A stretch of 27,327 nucleotides of DNA from a virus. Below, one piece after another: positions 16,658 to 23,005 of this stretch (position 1 is the first letter of the stretch; every line of letters starts with the position of its first letter). The position numbers and the translations under genes were made by a program. The notes beneath the pieces were generated by a model, which made no database searches, was not told where the DNA came from, and saw only the letters and a program-made list of their open reading frames with translations. The stretch spans positions 1-27,327 of IMG/VR virus record IMGVR_UViG_3300037882_000813; one strand, written 5' to 3'.

Positions 16658-16932
16658 GCAGTCCTCATGATGCGGTCCAGAATATCAGACGTATCCCGGT
16701 CGATCTCGGGGGCCTGCTCTGGCTTGAGGTTGATCAACTGGCTGATACGCACCAGCACATCGCGTTGGCCGATGGATCGCGCCATCGTGCCGTGATCTGT
16801 CGCCAATGGCGTGTCCATAAAACCGTAGTCGCGGAACAGGACGGCAATCGCCACCTTGCCCTCAGACGTGCTGTAGAAGTCTTTCCAGGCCGAAGCTGCG
16901 ATCTTGTCCGCCTTGGTTCGCCGCGTCGTCAT
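16654..16932 (-). CDS. Bbp19-like small phage protein
   Basis: This 92-residue protein lies between portal and scaffold, overlapping both by four bases (ATGA). The layout resembles the Bbp19-like family: a basic N-terminus, an AWKDFYSTSEGKVAIAVLFRDYGF helix region, then a polar linker and an IGQRDVLVRISQLINL helix. Members are found beside portal genes in short-tailed phages and their role is not established. The family call is from overall pattern, so it is moderate. Confidence 0.65.
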   Translation of the reverse strand: MTTRRTKADKIAASAWKDFYSTSEGKVAIAVLFRDYGFMDTPLATDHGTMARSIGQRDVLVRISQLINLKPEQAPEIDRDTSDILDRIMRTA

Positions 16933-18737
16933 GCTGCATCCCCAAGCTGGCCGAGTCCGGCCTGATCCGCCGCGTTGGCGATCTCCGCTTGCGCTTGCGG
17001 CGAACCCTGGACGTTGCGCGCCATGGCGCCGACCAGCTGTTGCACATCAATGCCGCCAGTTTGCGCGGCCTGCGCCACGTCACGCAATGCGCCAGCGCCC
17101 GTTGCCGCCATATCGGTCACAGGCTGCGCCATCTGCATCTGCTGCATCATCTTGGCTTTGGCGTTGTCGTCTTCGATCGCCTCATCCGACTTGAGCAGGT
17201 CCGGGTCGTTGTTGAACAGATCCCAGCCCCAACGGAACATCTTGTCCACGTCCAGGTTCTTGCTGGCGATCTGCGCCGAAACCTCTGGCCCGAACGGGCT
17301 CATGAGCTGCATCACCTGCATGATGCCGCCAATGGCCTGCTGCTTCTGGGCCGTCGCAATCGGGCTCACATATTCGACGGTGAAGTCCTGGTCCTGGATG
17401 ATCTTCGGAGCGGCCGGCATCAGCTTGGCACGGGTCAGCACACCGAACACACGATCGACAAGCGGGCCGAGCAGTTCGCTTTCGAGGCGCCCGATCAGCG
17501 GGCCAAGCAGGCGCATGCGCTCTGAGGTGCGCTGCATAACCTCGGTCGCGGTCATCTCGTTATCCGTGACCATCTGCAACACGTCGACGAAGAACGTCGT
17601 GCGGATGCGATTGCGGACGGACTCCATGAACTCGGCAGCGTAGCCGAGCCCCTGGACCGAGGTCGGGAAGGTCATCATGGCGTCGCTCGGGTTGCCACGG
17701 AAATACGTAACGCCACCTGGGATCGTGCGCGCGGCGCCGACCACAGCGTCATCACGCAAGGCAATCGGCGGATCGACGTTCTTCTGGACGGTCTTGATGT
17801 AGGTCAGGTTCATCGCCTGCAGCATCTTCACGTCTGGAAGCGCTGTCATGCCCGGCGATCGGCCGTAGATTTCTCCTGCGTACTTGGACCAACGCGGCAC
17901 CAGATAGGGGAACTCGGCGTAGCCGGACATCTGCAGTTCGTGGCACGCCTTGTGCTCGAAGTAGCAGGACGCGAACGGCATGTTCTTGGCGTCTTTCTTG
18001 CCGACCTCTCGCTCTTCGCGCGGGAACACGGCGTGGATCACGTCAATTGGATCGTCGTACTTCTTGTCCTCGTAGAGCTTGCGGACCTCGTCGGAGACTT
18101 TCCATCCCGCCGAGCGCTGCATCTGCATCATCTGGCGGACGGTGTAGCGGGTCTTGCGGAATACCGTATCGACCTTGCCGTCTGCGTTCTCGGCAATGAC
18201 GCACTCGGCCAGCGAGCGGCTTTCGAACAGCAGGCCGCCGTTGTCTCGTTGCCCGACGAACATGATCGCGGTGCCGAACGCGCCAAGGTCGAGATAGGTC
18301 TCATGCAGCGCGGTGGTGAAGTTCGTGCCGGGCTGGTAGATGCGCTGCCACATCACCTCTTCAACGTCGGATAGGTATTTCTGGACCGCTTCGTCTTGGT
18401 TGAGGTCAGTCTCGGCGCCCTTTTCGTTGACGACCCGTTGCGTCACCATGCGCAGCGAGAACCATTTGCTGGCCGGGTTAGTCGCCATGCCGTGCAGGCC
18501 GGCAGCCAAAAGCTCATTGGCATGGATGCCGGTCGAGTCGTAGACACGGTTCATCTGCCGTTCGCCGAGCGTGCGCATCCCGACGAAGTCGATCTTGCGG
18601 GGGGACATGACCTCCCCGACATCCTGCCAATGGCTCTCGCAGTTCGTGCGTTCCGTCGCCCCCTTCAGGGCGTCGTAGCGCTGCTTGAGCGTCAGCAGGT
18701 ATTCAGTCTTGTCTGGGACGGCGCCGTCGAGTGCCAT
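16929..18737 (-). CDS. Portal (head-to-tail connector) protein, T7 gp8-like
   Basis: This 602-residue protein is the size and type of the T7 gp8 connector, the twelve-subunit portal through which DNA is packaged and ejected. Family features include ERTNCESHWQDVGEVMSP near the N-terminus, VYDSTGIHANELLAAGLHGM, a NPASKWFSLRM segment, YGRSPGMTALPDVKMLQAMN, and MTATEVMQRTSERMRLLGP. The C-terminus is a Met/Gln-rich helical barrel-like segment. The start overlaps the stop of the second MCGG gene (TGATG) and its stop overlaps the Bbp19-like start (ATGA). Confidence 0.93.
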   Translation of the reverse strand: MALDGAVPDKTEYLLTLKQRYDALKGATERTNCESHWQDVGEVMSPRKIDFVGMRTLGERQMNRVYDSTGIHANELLAAGLHGMATNPASKWFSLRMVTQRVVNEKGAETDLNQDEAVQKYLSDVEEVMWQRIYQPGTNFTTALHETYLDLGAFGTAIMFVGQRDNGGLLFESRSLAECVIAENADGKVDTVFRKTRYTVRQMMQMQRSAGWKVSDEVRKLYEDKKYDDPIDVIHAVFPREEREVGKKDAKNMPFASCYFEHKACHELQMSGYAEFPYLVPRWSKYAGEIYGRSPGMTALPDVKMLQAMNLTYIKTVQKNVDPPIALRDDAVVGAARTIPGGVTYFRGNPSDAMMTFPTSVQGLGYAAEFMESVRNRIRTTFFVDVLQMVTDNEMTATEVMQRTSERMRLLGPLIGRLESELLGPLVDRVFGVLTRAKLMPAAPKIIQDQDFTVEYVSPIATAQKQQAIGGIMQVMQLMSPFGPEVSAQIASKNLDVDKMFRWGWDLFNNDPDLLKSDEAIEDDNAKAKMMQQMQMAQPVTDMAATGAGALRDVAQAAQTGGIDVQQLVGAMARNVQGSPQAQAEIANAADQAGLGQLGDAA

Positions 18738-18934
18738 CAGGTGCCGAGCGTTGGTGAGGCGGTGGCGCCGCCTGCGCCGCCGGTCGTGCTCGACAGCATG
18801 GTGCTCTCATAGCCGCCGTTCTTTGCCGCAGCCGCGGCCTGCTGCCGGGAGAACAGGCCATCCTTGGTCGCTTCCGCCTGGGGGATCGGAGCGGGAGGGG
18901 CCTTCGGTGTTGGGGGGGATTGTCCGCCGCACAT
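18737..18934 (-). CDS. Small MCGG protein 2, possible gp7.3-like virion protein
   Basis: This 65-residue protein begins MCGG, has a Pro-rich linker (PPTPKAPPAPIP), a short charged helix and a C-terminal GGYESTMLSSTTGGAGG segment. T7 gp7.3 also ends in a Gly/Ser-rich segment, sits immediately ahead of the portal gene, and is an ejected tail protein. The similarity here is of position and composition only. It overlaps the first MCGG gene by one base (TAATG) and the portal by one (TGATG). Confidence 0.65.
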   Translation of the reverse strand: MCGGQSPPTPKAPPAPIPQAEATKDGLFSRQQAAAAAKNGGYESTMLSSTTGGAGGATASPTLGT

Positions 18935-19137
18935 TAGCTGCCTCCGAGAGTTGATTTGGGACCGGCCGCAACCATCGTGTCGGTCGGCGCCATGGTCGTC
19001 ATGCTGGTCTGGCCCTGCGTTGCCGCGTTGACCTGCGCCGTGCGTTTCGCCGTGTTGCTGCGATCAGCGTCCGCATAGCCGAACGTAGTCGGCGGTGACG
19101 GCGGCGGGGCCGCGGTTGATTTCGATCCACCACACAT
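18934..19137 (-). CDS. Small MCGG protein 1, tandem relative of the next gene
   Basis: This 67-residue protein shares with its neighbour the MCGG start, a Pro-rich stretch (APPPSPPTTFG), a short charged section and a Gly/Ser C-terminus (GPKSTLGGS). The two are likely ancient duplicates, though identity outside the ends is low. It is coupled by one-base overlaps on both sides (TGATG upstream, TAATG downstream). No function is known; context suggests a minor virion or tail-assembly protein. Confidence 0.65.
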   Translation of the reverse strand: MCGGSKSTAAPPPSPPTTFGYADADRSNTAKRTAQVNAATQGQTSMTTMAPTDTMVAAGPKSTLGGS

Positions 19138-19655
19138 CAGGCAGTCTCCTTGGTTGGTACGTAATGCGGTCGCAGGATCGCGTCGTTCTCGCCGTTGATC
19201 CAGACGAACATCTGATAGTCTTCGCCGCCCTTGCCGAATTTGCGCAGCGGTGCGCCTTCGGCTTTACCGCCAAGCGCTCGGATGAGCTTGTGAGCTTCCT
19301 CGTAGTCGGCTCTCGACGTGGCTTGCAGGCGATGGCCCTTGCAGACGGTCAAGATGTCGTTGGCTTCCTTGCGGCACCAGCGGGCCAGATCGAACGCCAC
19401 GGACTTGAAGTCTTCCGTGCCGCACATCCAGACTTCCCAAACACCCGGGCGAAGCTCAACGAATGCCATGAGCGCTGCGGGCTTTCCTTTGTGCCAGGCT
19501 ATGCGTCCGCGCCCGCTGTTGCGGACCTGATGCGTCATCTGCGCTGCGAGCATCAGCGGGTTATCGTGGTCCATCAAGCCGAGGATTTCGTCACGGTCCT
19601 GGGGGCGCAGATTGAGACACAAAAATTCCACAGCATGATAATCCAGATCGCTCAA
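19137..19655 (-). CDS. T7 gp13-like internal virion protein with GNAT fold
   Basis: This protein matches the T7 gp13 (internal protein A) pattern of a GNAT-like fold: CLNLRPQDRDEI near the start, AWHKGKPAALMAFVELRPGVWEVWMCGTEDF in the core, then LQATSRADYEEAHKLIRALGGKAE and GKGGEDYQMFVW. T7 gp13 is needed for virion assembly; acetyltransferase activity is not established for the family. I place the start at TTG 19655, which overlaps the HNH stop as TTGA and gives 172 residues. An in-frame TTG at 19703 (188 residues, AGG six bases upstream) is also possible. The usual T7 position is later in the order, so the gene is displaced here. Confidence 0.75.
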   Translation of the reverse strand: MSDLDYHAVEFLCLNLRPQDRDEILGLMDHDNPLMLAAQMTHQVRNSGRGRIAWHKGKPAALMAFVELRPGVWEVWMCGTEDFKSVAFDLARWCRKEANDILTVCKGHRLQATSRADYEEAHKLIRALGGKAEGAPLRKFGKGGEDYQMFVWINGENDAILRPHYVPTKETA

Positions 19656-20281
19656 CAAGAGCGGACCCTGTGTGGCGTTGTCATAGCTCTCTCTAGAGAC
19701 CAACCGTGCCTAACCCGTTGAGCTAAAGCCCTATGCGGTATGTGTAATTCTTCGGCCCAATCAATCATAGGCTTTGTCACGCCACGAAATTCAAGCATGA
19801 CAGTCCGGCTTGTGTTTCTTGATTGTTGCGAATGGGTTGCCCAACGGCAATTTCCAGGGAAATACCCTTTGGTGTTGTCCACTCGGTCGAGAGTAAGAGT
19901 TGCCGGGCACTCGCCCATGTCTCGGAGGAAAGTCTCAAACCCTTTTGCTCCGCCCCAAACATCAGCAACTGTGATGCCATTTGCCTTGTACCGATTTTTG
20001 CTTGCACATCTGTTGTGCATTGATCTCCATGCTTGCCACGTGCGTGTCTTTGATTTTCCATGAGTGGATAGTTGCTTACGCCCAGCATCAGCGGCAACCT
20101 CGTTACGATAGCAACCACACGACGTGGTGCCTCCAGACCGAAGATTTCGTGAGTTCACCACAGTATGTGAGCCGCAAACGCAAACGCACTCATACATTGT
20201 AGCGCCGCTCTGTTTTCCAGCCGCGCAAATCACGTGCAGCCGTCCATAAGTGTGTCCTGTTAGATCGATTTTTGCTGGCAT
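19652..20281 (-). CDS. HNH homing-type endonuclease
   Basis: This 209-residue free-standing endonuclease has a start common to phage HNH proteins (DLTGHTYGRLHVI), a Cys-rich zinc-finger-like region (CVCVCG at 32-37, SCGC at 54-57), and an HNH core at about 82-155 (WRSMHNRC, LDRVDNTKGYFPGNCRWATHSQQ). A C-terminal helix-turn-helix-like tail (DWAEELHIPHRALAQRVRHGWSLERAM) probably binds DNA. It follows the large terminase gene by 33 bases and precedes the gp13-like gene. Such genes are mobile and cut intron- or gene-less relatives nearby. The terminase is intact, so the HNH gene has inserted between genes. Confidence 0.9.
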   Translation of the reverse strand: MPAKIDLTGHTYGRLHVICAAGKQSGATMYECVCVCGSHTVVNSRNLRSGGTTSCGCYRNEVAADAGRKQLSTHGKSKTRTWQAWRSMHNRCASKNRYKANGITVADVWGGAKGFETFLRDMGECPATLTLDRVDNTKGYFPGNCRWATHSQQSRNTSRTVMLEFRGVTKPMIDWAEELHIPHRALAQRVRHGWSLERAMTTPHRVRSC

Positions 20282-20314
20282 CTCAAATTTCTATGGCGAG
20301 ATAGTCGATGTCTG

Positions 20315-21934
20315 TCAGAATGGCGTGTACTCGTTGCCAATGCCACGTGGCGGGCCGCGCCGATGGCGATCAGTGTTGTCAAATGGATCGTAAATTTGCT
20401 GCGCAACAGGCGCGTAACGGTCTTGATCTTCCTCGGCCGGAAACCGCAGCAGCATTTTGAAGTCTTCGTCTTCAAGGCGCGCTAGGCAATCCAGCATGTC
20501 ATCGTGCGACATGACCGGGAACGCCTTGTATTCCTCTTCAATGAACGTATCGATCAGGTTGCGTGTGACGCCTTCGTGGTCGGTGTAGTGCTTGGTGCGG
20601 CGCAGATAGATGCGACCATTCTCGAACAACGGGATGAGCCGGCGAATGCGGTCCAGCTTGGGCATCTGGCCGCCAAGCTCGGTGATGGCGAAGCGGTAGT
20701 TCTTGCGCTCCTGCTCAGTCTTGATGTGCTGGATATCGGCCTGCATGCCGTAGCGCTCGTAACCGACTGCCAGCGGCTTCCACTTCTTATGCAGGTCAAG
20801 CAATGTCGCCGCGCGTTCGGTCAAGTTCATGCGATCGCGGATAACGTCGAGGCCGATGTAGTTCTGATCTGGACCAAGGCCGATGACCCAAAACGTCGTG
20901 TAGTCGTTCGTCTTGCGCTTCTCGTTTGCCGGGTCGCAGATAATGTAGGTGTTGAGCCCGTCGCGAACCGGATCGTGTTGGACGAACTGCAACCATTCCT
21001 TCTTGAAGGTCTGGCTTCCATCCCCTTTGGGGTTCAAGAGCATCTGCGTTCCAAACGTGTAAGGCCCCTGTGTGCGGCGCTTGTCGCGTAGGGTTTCTGG
21101 CTTCATCAGAACGCAGTTTTCAGCGGCAAAGTTATCGGTGCCGTCCTTGGTGCAAGGGTGCTGGCGAACCTTGATGCTGCGCTTGATCAGATCCCCATAG
21201 GTGTCCGCGAAGTGGTACCGCGTGCCGGCCAAAGCGTAAGTTCCGCCTTCGGTGCCGAGGTTATCGCTCATCTCGAAGGCTGACGTTGTCTTCTGGATCA
21301 TCTCCGGCGTCGTCACGGATTCCAGCGTCACCACGTCGTCGTACATGCGATGCACGAAGTGTTTCGATGTGGGCTGGCCGTCAACCAAGCCGTGAGCCTC
21401 AACCGTCGCCTCCTTGGGATTGCCCTTGCGCTTTACCGTGATGCCTTCGTCTTCTGTCCACTTCGACGCTTCTTTGCGCGGGTTGGCGTAGAAGATGTCA
21501 TCGAAGACGGTCTGTAGATGATCATTGGTTTCGAGTTCGTACTTGATCTGGCGAAGGAAGCCCTTTGCGATCGGCTTCGTATGGCTGAAAATGCCGACTG
21601 TCACTTCGCGTTGAACCGGAGCATTATCACCGTGAGAACGAATGATGCGGAAGATTGTACCGGCGAACGTGATGATGGTCGATTTGTAATGCTCACGAGC
21701 CCAAAGGTCCAACACCCCGTCGATCTCGCGCTGCACCTCACGGCATCGTTCGAAGATCCACTGATTGTCCACGTCAGGCCGGCGCAAGCCGTAGCGCAAC
21801 AAGGCGTAGAGGTCAGTTCTGTAGAGGTCCCTCAGTCTCGCCTTCTGTTCGCTTGCCGATAGCGGCTGCAACGAAGTCAGCAAACGGCGATACTGGCTCC
21901 GCTGTGTGATGATGTCGATTGTCGCTGGTGACAA
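20315..21934 (-). CDS. terL: Terminase large subunit
   Basis: This 539-residue DNA-packaging motor and nuclease carries a Walker-A-type motif at about 79-87 (AREHYKSTI), a form typical of one podovirus TerL family. A Walker-B-like HRMYDDVVT follows. The C-terminal RNase H-like nuclease has an acidic ICDPAN, a VGYERYG strand and a terminal HDDMLDCLAR aspartate pair. The longest frame starts at TTG 21934 and overlaps the small terminase by 122 bases; in-frame TTG codons near 21883 and 21871 are alternatives. It ends before the HNH gene. Confidence 0.93.
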   Translation of the reverse strand: MSPATIDIITQRSQYRRLLTSLQPLSASEQKARLRDLYRTDLYALLRYGLRRPDVDNQWIFERCREVQREIDGVLDLWAREHYKSTIITFAGTIFRIIRSHGDNAPVQREVTVGIFSHTKPIAKGFLRQIKYELETNDHLQTVFDDIFYANPRKEASKWTEDEGITVKRKGNPKEATVEAHGLVDGQPTSKHFVHRMYDDVVTLESVTTPEMIQKTTSAFEMSDNLGTEGGTYALAGTRYHFADTYGDLIKRSIKVRQHPCTKDGTDNFAAENCVLMKPETLRDKRRTQGPYTFGTQMLLNPKGDGSQTFKKEWLQFVQHDPVRDGLNTYIICDPANEKRKTNDYTTFWVIGLGPDQNYIGLDVIRDRMNLTERAATLLDLHKKWKPLAVGYERYGMQADIQHIKTEQERKNYRFAITELGGQMPKLDRIRRLIPLFENGRIYLRRTKHYTDHEGVTRNLIDTFIEEEYKAFPVMSHDDMLDCLARLEDEDFKMLLRFPAEEDQDRYAPVAQQIYDPFDNTDRHRRGPPRGIGNEYTPF

Positions 21935-22286
21935 CTTTCTTTTCCACCATATGGCCGTGAAGCTTTGCGAGAACCTCGACGGCCTTGATCGCGGCGGTCG
22001 GTTCGTTCTCTTTGCGCGCTAGTTCGCGGTCTTCTTTGAGCATCTGCGTCAGGCTATCGACCGTGATAGCGTGCCGCGCAGCATGTTCTTCTCGCAGTTG
22101 CAGCACCCTTACCGCCACCTTACCATGCTTCAGCAACTCGCAGGCTTTGACCCAAACGACTTCAGGCTTGGTATTCTCGGCGTTATAAGCTCGCCTGTAT
22201 GCCTCAGAAGCGTTGCTGGTTTCGATGTAGGCTTGCGCGAACATTTCCTGCTTGGGCGTGAGGTTGAGATCCTCGTCGTCGGTCAT
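21813..22286 (-). CDS. terS: Terminase small subunit (Terminase_2-like)
   Basis: The small terminase recognises phage DNA and feeds it to the large subunit. The N-terminal helix-turn-helix-like region LTPKQEMFAQAYIETSNASEAYRRAY is the hallmark of the Terminase_2 family; a helical oligomerisation segment and a C-terminal tail (FADFVAAAIGKR) follow. I choose ATG 22286 (157 residues), which has AAAGGA upstream. An in-frame ATG at 22337 lacks a ribosome site and would run through the parS sequence at 22317-22332. The gene overlaps the large terminase start. Confidence 0.88.
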   Translation of the reverse strand: MTDDEDLNLTPKQEMFAQAYIETSNASEAYRRAYNAENTKPEVVWVKACELLKHGKVAVRVLQLREEHAARHAITVDSLTQMLKEDRELARKENEPTAAIKAVEVLAKLHGHMVEKKVVTSDNRHHHTAEPVSPFADFVAAAIGKRTEGETEGPLQN

Positions 22287-22316
22287 TTTCCGCGAGTGTC
22301 CTTTCGGGTCGCCTAC

Positions 22317-22332
22317 TGTTTCACGTGGAACA
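22317..22332. promoter_or_regulatory. parS centromere-like site (perfect consensus)
   Basis: The plus strand reads TGTTTCACGTGGAACA, whose reverse complement is TGTTCCACGTGAAACA. This is exactly a chromosomal parS bound by ParB in Bacillus, and it fits the TGTTNCACGTGAAACA consensus used across bacteria including Alphaproteobacteria. It lies in the 64-base gap between a membrane-peptide gene and the preferred small-terminase start. A given 16-mer is expected by chance about 1 in 10^5 windows of this size counting both strands, so coincidence is unlikely. No phage ParB is visible in the window, so the host ParB is the likeliest binder (inference). Confidence 0.8.
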
Positions 22333-22350
22333 TACAACTGGCGACCATTG

Positions 22351-22458
22351 CTATCGCCGTGGCGGTCTCAGTCCAAACCATAGAGCGGCAGCGATAAGAG
22401 GCAGCCCCGCCATGAAGATGGCCAGGGTGATGAGGCTAACCGCCGTGTCGATGCTCAT
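22351..22458 (-). CDS. Single-helix membrane micropeptide
   Basis: This 35-residue ORF starts at ATG 22458 with GAGG nine bases upstream and ends in TAG. The product is a short N-terminus, one hydrophobic stretch of about 23 residues (VSLITLAIFMAGLPLIAAAL) and a basic end (RPPRR). It overlaps the 3' end of the HExxH gene by 23 bases. Its charge pattern would suit a small phage membrane protein, possibly holin-like, but the identity is not recognised and the reality of the gene is not proven. Confidence 0.5.
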   Translation of the reverse strand: MSIDTAVSLITLAIFMAGLPLIAAALWFGLRPPRR

Positions 22459-22684
22459 AGGTGCGAGCCTCTATCTCGTAGGGTGATGCTTGGTATCCGT
22501 GCCAGAAAAAGTCGAAGACGATCTTGGGCCAGAACTTGAGGGGGCCATCCCGGTCGATCTGCGCGATGTGCGCAAGCTCATGACGGATCAGGGGCTGGTC
22601 GTCGATGAGGTGCGGGCGGATGTAGATCGACCGGGATGGGAGAGTTATGGCGTCGAAGCCGAACAGGTTCAGGACTATCGTCAT
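22436..22684 (-). CDS. Small HExxH protein, metallopeptidase-like
   Basis: This 82-residue protein has the zinc-peptidase motif HELAH at 35-39 within RHELAHIAQIDRDGPLKFWPKIVFDF. A conserved-looking downstream segment (GYQASPYEIEARTYE) could supply a third ligand through its glutamates. Many temperate and lytic phages carry such short HExxH proteins and their role is unknown. The start is taken at ATG 22684; sequence upstream in the same frame overlaps another gene and is compositionally odd. Confidence 0.65.
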   Translation of the reverse strand: MTIVLNLFGFDAITLPSRSIYIRPHLIDDQPLIRHELAHIAQIDRDGPLKFWPKIVFDFFWHGYQASPYEIEARTYEHRHGG

Positions 22685-22712
22685 GAACCATCCGGCCGCC
22701 TTGATGGTCGCC

Positions 22713-22862
22713 TTATCGGGACGGAGGACGAATTCGGCGCTTGGAGTTGACGGTCCGCTCGGCTTCGGTGAGGGCAATGAGCAGGAGTTCCTTGCGCTGG
22801 CGCGGGGTGAACTCTTCGTTCGTGGCGATGTCGAAGAGTTCGGCAGCAAACTTCTTGGTCAT
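22713..22862 (-). CDS. Short helical protein of unknown function
   Basis: This 49-residue ORF begins at ATG 22862 within the ATGA overlap with the previous gene's TGA and ends in TAA. The product MTKKFAAELFDIATNEEF... TEAERTV is a charged helix followed by a basic tail (NSKRRIRPPSR). It overlaps no other strong candidate on this strand, and its stop is 28 bases before the HExxH start. The coupling and codon flow make it a plausible gene, but no family is recognised. Confidence 0.6.
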   Translation of the reverse strand: MTKKFAAELFDIATNEEFTPRQRKELLLIALTEAERTVNSKRRIRPPSR

Positions 22863-23005
22863 GCGGGTTTATCCTTGATCGGGATCACCTTGACGCCTTT
22901 GAACAGGAGTTCAGAGACCGGGGCGATGTGAATCGTCCCGTCCCGGTCTCGATGCATGGCCCATTCGTGGGGGTTTTCGAGGGCTTCGAGCAGGAGCCAG
23001 ATCAT
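22859..23005 (-). CDS. Short coupled protein of unknown function
   Basis: This 48-residue ORF starts at ATG 23005 (overlapping the preceding TGA) and ends at TGA 22859 (overlapping the next ATG), so it is coupled on both sides by ATGA. The sequence (MIWLLLEALENPHEW... APVSELLFKGVKVIPIKDKPA) has a hydrophobic start and a mixed helix/strand pattern without a recognisable motif. The double overlap strongly supports real translation. Confidence 0.65.
   Translation of the reverse strand: MIWLLLEALENPHEWAMHRDRDGTIHIAPVSELLFKGVKVIPIKDKPA

Noticed and set aside
19688-19740. tRNA-like 5' end on the minus strand (GGGCTTTAGCTCAACGGGTT)
   Set aside because: Resembles an acceptor/D-arm start, but the D-stem does not close, no anticodon arm of proper size or T-arm follows, and the stretch is the coding sequence of the HNH C-terminus.
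20037-20042. Other CACGTG hexamers (also at 20231, 20344, 24965, 26545) as extra parS sites
   Set aside because: The flanking bases do not match GTTNCACGTGAAAC; only the core palindrome is present.
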